Shown: piece by piece, positions 4,976 to 5,121 of the stretch
Position numbering within the stretch: the first letter of the stretch is position 1
Layout of the letters: the number at the start of each line of letters is the position of its first letter
Source of the DNA: Cyanobacteria bacterium UBA11372
Lineage (GTDB): Bacteria > Cyanobacteriota > Cyanobacteriia > Cyanobacteriales > Aerosakkonemataceae
Assembly (NCBI GenBank): GCA_003486675.1
Contig: DNGG01000286.1
Span: forward strand, 1-5,121
DNA length: 5,121 bases
Direction of reading: 5' to 3'
Position numbers and translations under genes: made by a program
The notes under the pieces: model-generated
Told to the model about the DNA's origin: nothing
Databases searched by the model: none
Seen by the model: the letters and a program-made list of their open reading frames with translations, nothing else

Positions 4976-5121
4976 ATGAAGCTGATAGACTTTTTTGATC
5001 GCGTATACGCGATCAATCTGCCTTACAGGAAAGACAGATGCAGGATGATAGTGCAGGAACTAAAGAAGGCAGGAATGCCCTTGAAGCCAAATCAGGTGGA
5101 AATATTTCCCGCCATCCGACC
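4976..5121 (+). CDS. Glycosyltransferase family 25-like protein, 5' part only
   Basis: Forty-eight complete codons are visible before the right edge, open throughout. The translation begins MKLIDFFDRVYAINLPYRKD, continues through a helix-like stretch (RCRMIVQELKKAGMP) and reaches VEIFPAIR. The pattern V(Y/F)xINL followed by R-x-D-R, then a helix and an E-x-FPAI segment, is the N-terminal start of family 25 glycosyltransferases (LPS or surface glycan galactosyltransferase-like), where the first strand begins the nucleotide-sugar binding fold. The acceptor and donor cannot be told from this fragment, and the catalytic region lies outside the window. The start is secured by AGGAGGTG at 4962-4969. 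A perfect 22-base palindrome covers codons 7-14. It may contribute to surface polysaccharide with the sugar transferase at 2912-3589, although they are not in one operon. Confidence 0.75.
   Translation, partial: MKLIDFFDRVYAINLPYRKDRCRMIVQELKKAGMPLKPNQVEIFPAIR
4995..5016. repeat. 22-base perfect palindrome inside the start of the GT25-like gene
   Basis: The half-site TTGATCGCGTA (4995-5005) is followed immediately by its exact reverse complement (5006-5016), so all 11 pairs match. It begins 19 bases after the A of the start codon and encodes the end of residue F7 through most of N14 (DRVYAI between them). It contains partial HIP1-like GATCGCG and CGCGATC. As RNA it could fold back only by sacrificing central pairs for a loop; as DNA it is a perfectly symmetric protein site. 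Confidence 0.8.

Overview
The window most likely comes from a cyanobacterial chromosome, probably a filamentous form. The octamer GCGATCGC (HIP1, a cyanobacterial hallmark) occurs seven times in 5.1 kb. The gene content fits: a two-domain PPK2-type polyphosphate:AMP phosphotransferase, a long pentapeptide-repeat protein, a sugar transferase with the SLVGTRPPTxDEV motif, and a short Cys-containing lipoprotein. The intergenic palindrome AGAAACCGGGTTTCT also resembles repeats I associate with Oscillatoria/Microcoleus-like genomes; that last point is recollection and was not checked. No rRNA, tRNA, CRISPR array, transposase or phage gene is visible.

Layout. (1) 1-1466, minus strand: almost all of pap, open for 488 codons and cut by the left edge only a few residues before its expected end. 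(2) 1467-1897: divergent intergenic region with a small hairpin, a weak promoter-like element and a cluster of ATGGGTCA sites in direct and inverted orientation, just upstream of (3) 1898-2836, plus strand: a 312-residue protein made of 52 uninterrupted pentapeptide repeats. (4) 2837-2911: short convergent gap with a bulged hairpin and a T-run on the minus strand. (5) 2912-3589, minus strand: a monotopic bacterial sugar transferase (polyprenyl-phosphate sugar-1-phosphate transferase). (6) 3590-4090: non-coding and rich in small perfect hairpins. (7) 4091-4504, plus strand: a small predicted lipoprotein of unknown function. (8) 4505-4975: non-coding, with two related hairpin repeats that differ by a clean 10-bp indel. 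(9) 4976-5121, plus strand: the first 48 codons of a glycosyltransferase family 25-like protein, with a near-perfect Shine-Dalgarno and a 22-bp perfect palindrome right after the start codon; it runs off the right edge.

The genes alternate in strand and are separated by long gaps, so no operon is evident. The sugar transferase (first step of lipid-linked glycan assembly) and the GT25-like protein could both serve surface polysaccharide synthesis, but they are divergent, 1.4 kb apart and flank an unrelated lipoprotein, so this is only a loose thematic link. Nothing here amounts to a clearly new system. The best leads are the non-coding structures: the palindrome at the GT25 start, the repeated operator-like sites before the pentapeptide gene, and the hairpin-rich leader of the lipoprotein gene.
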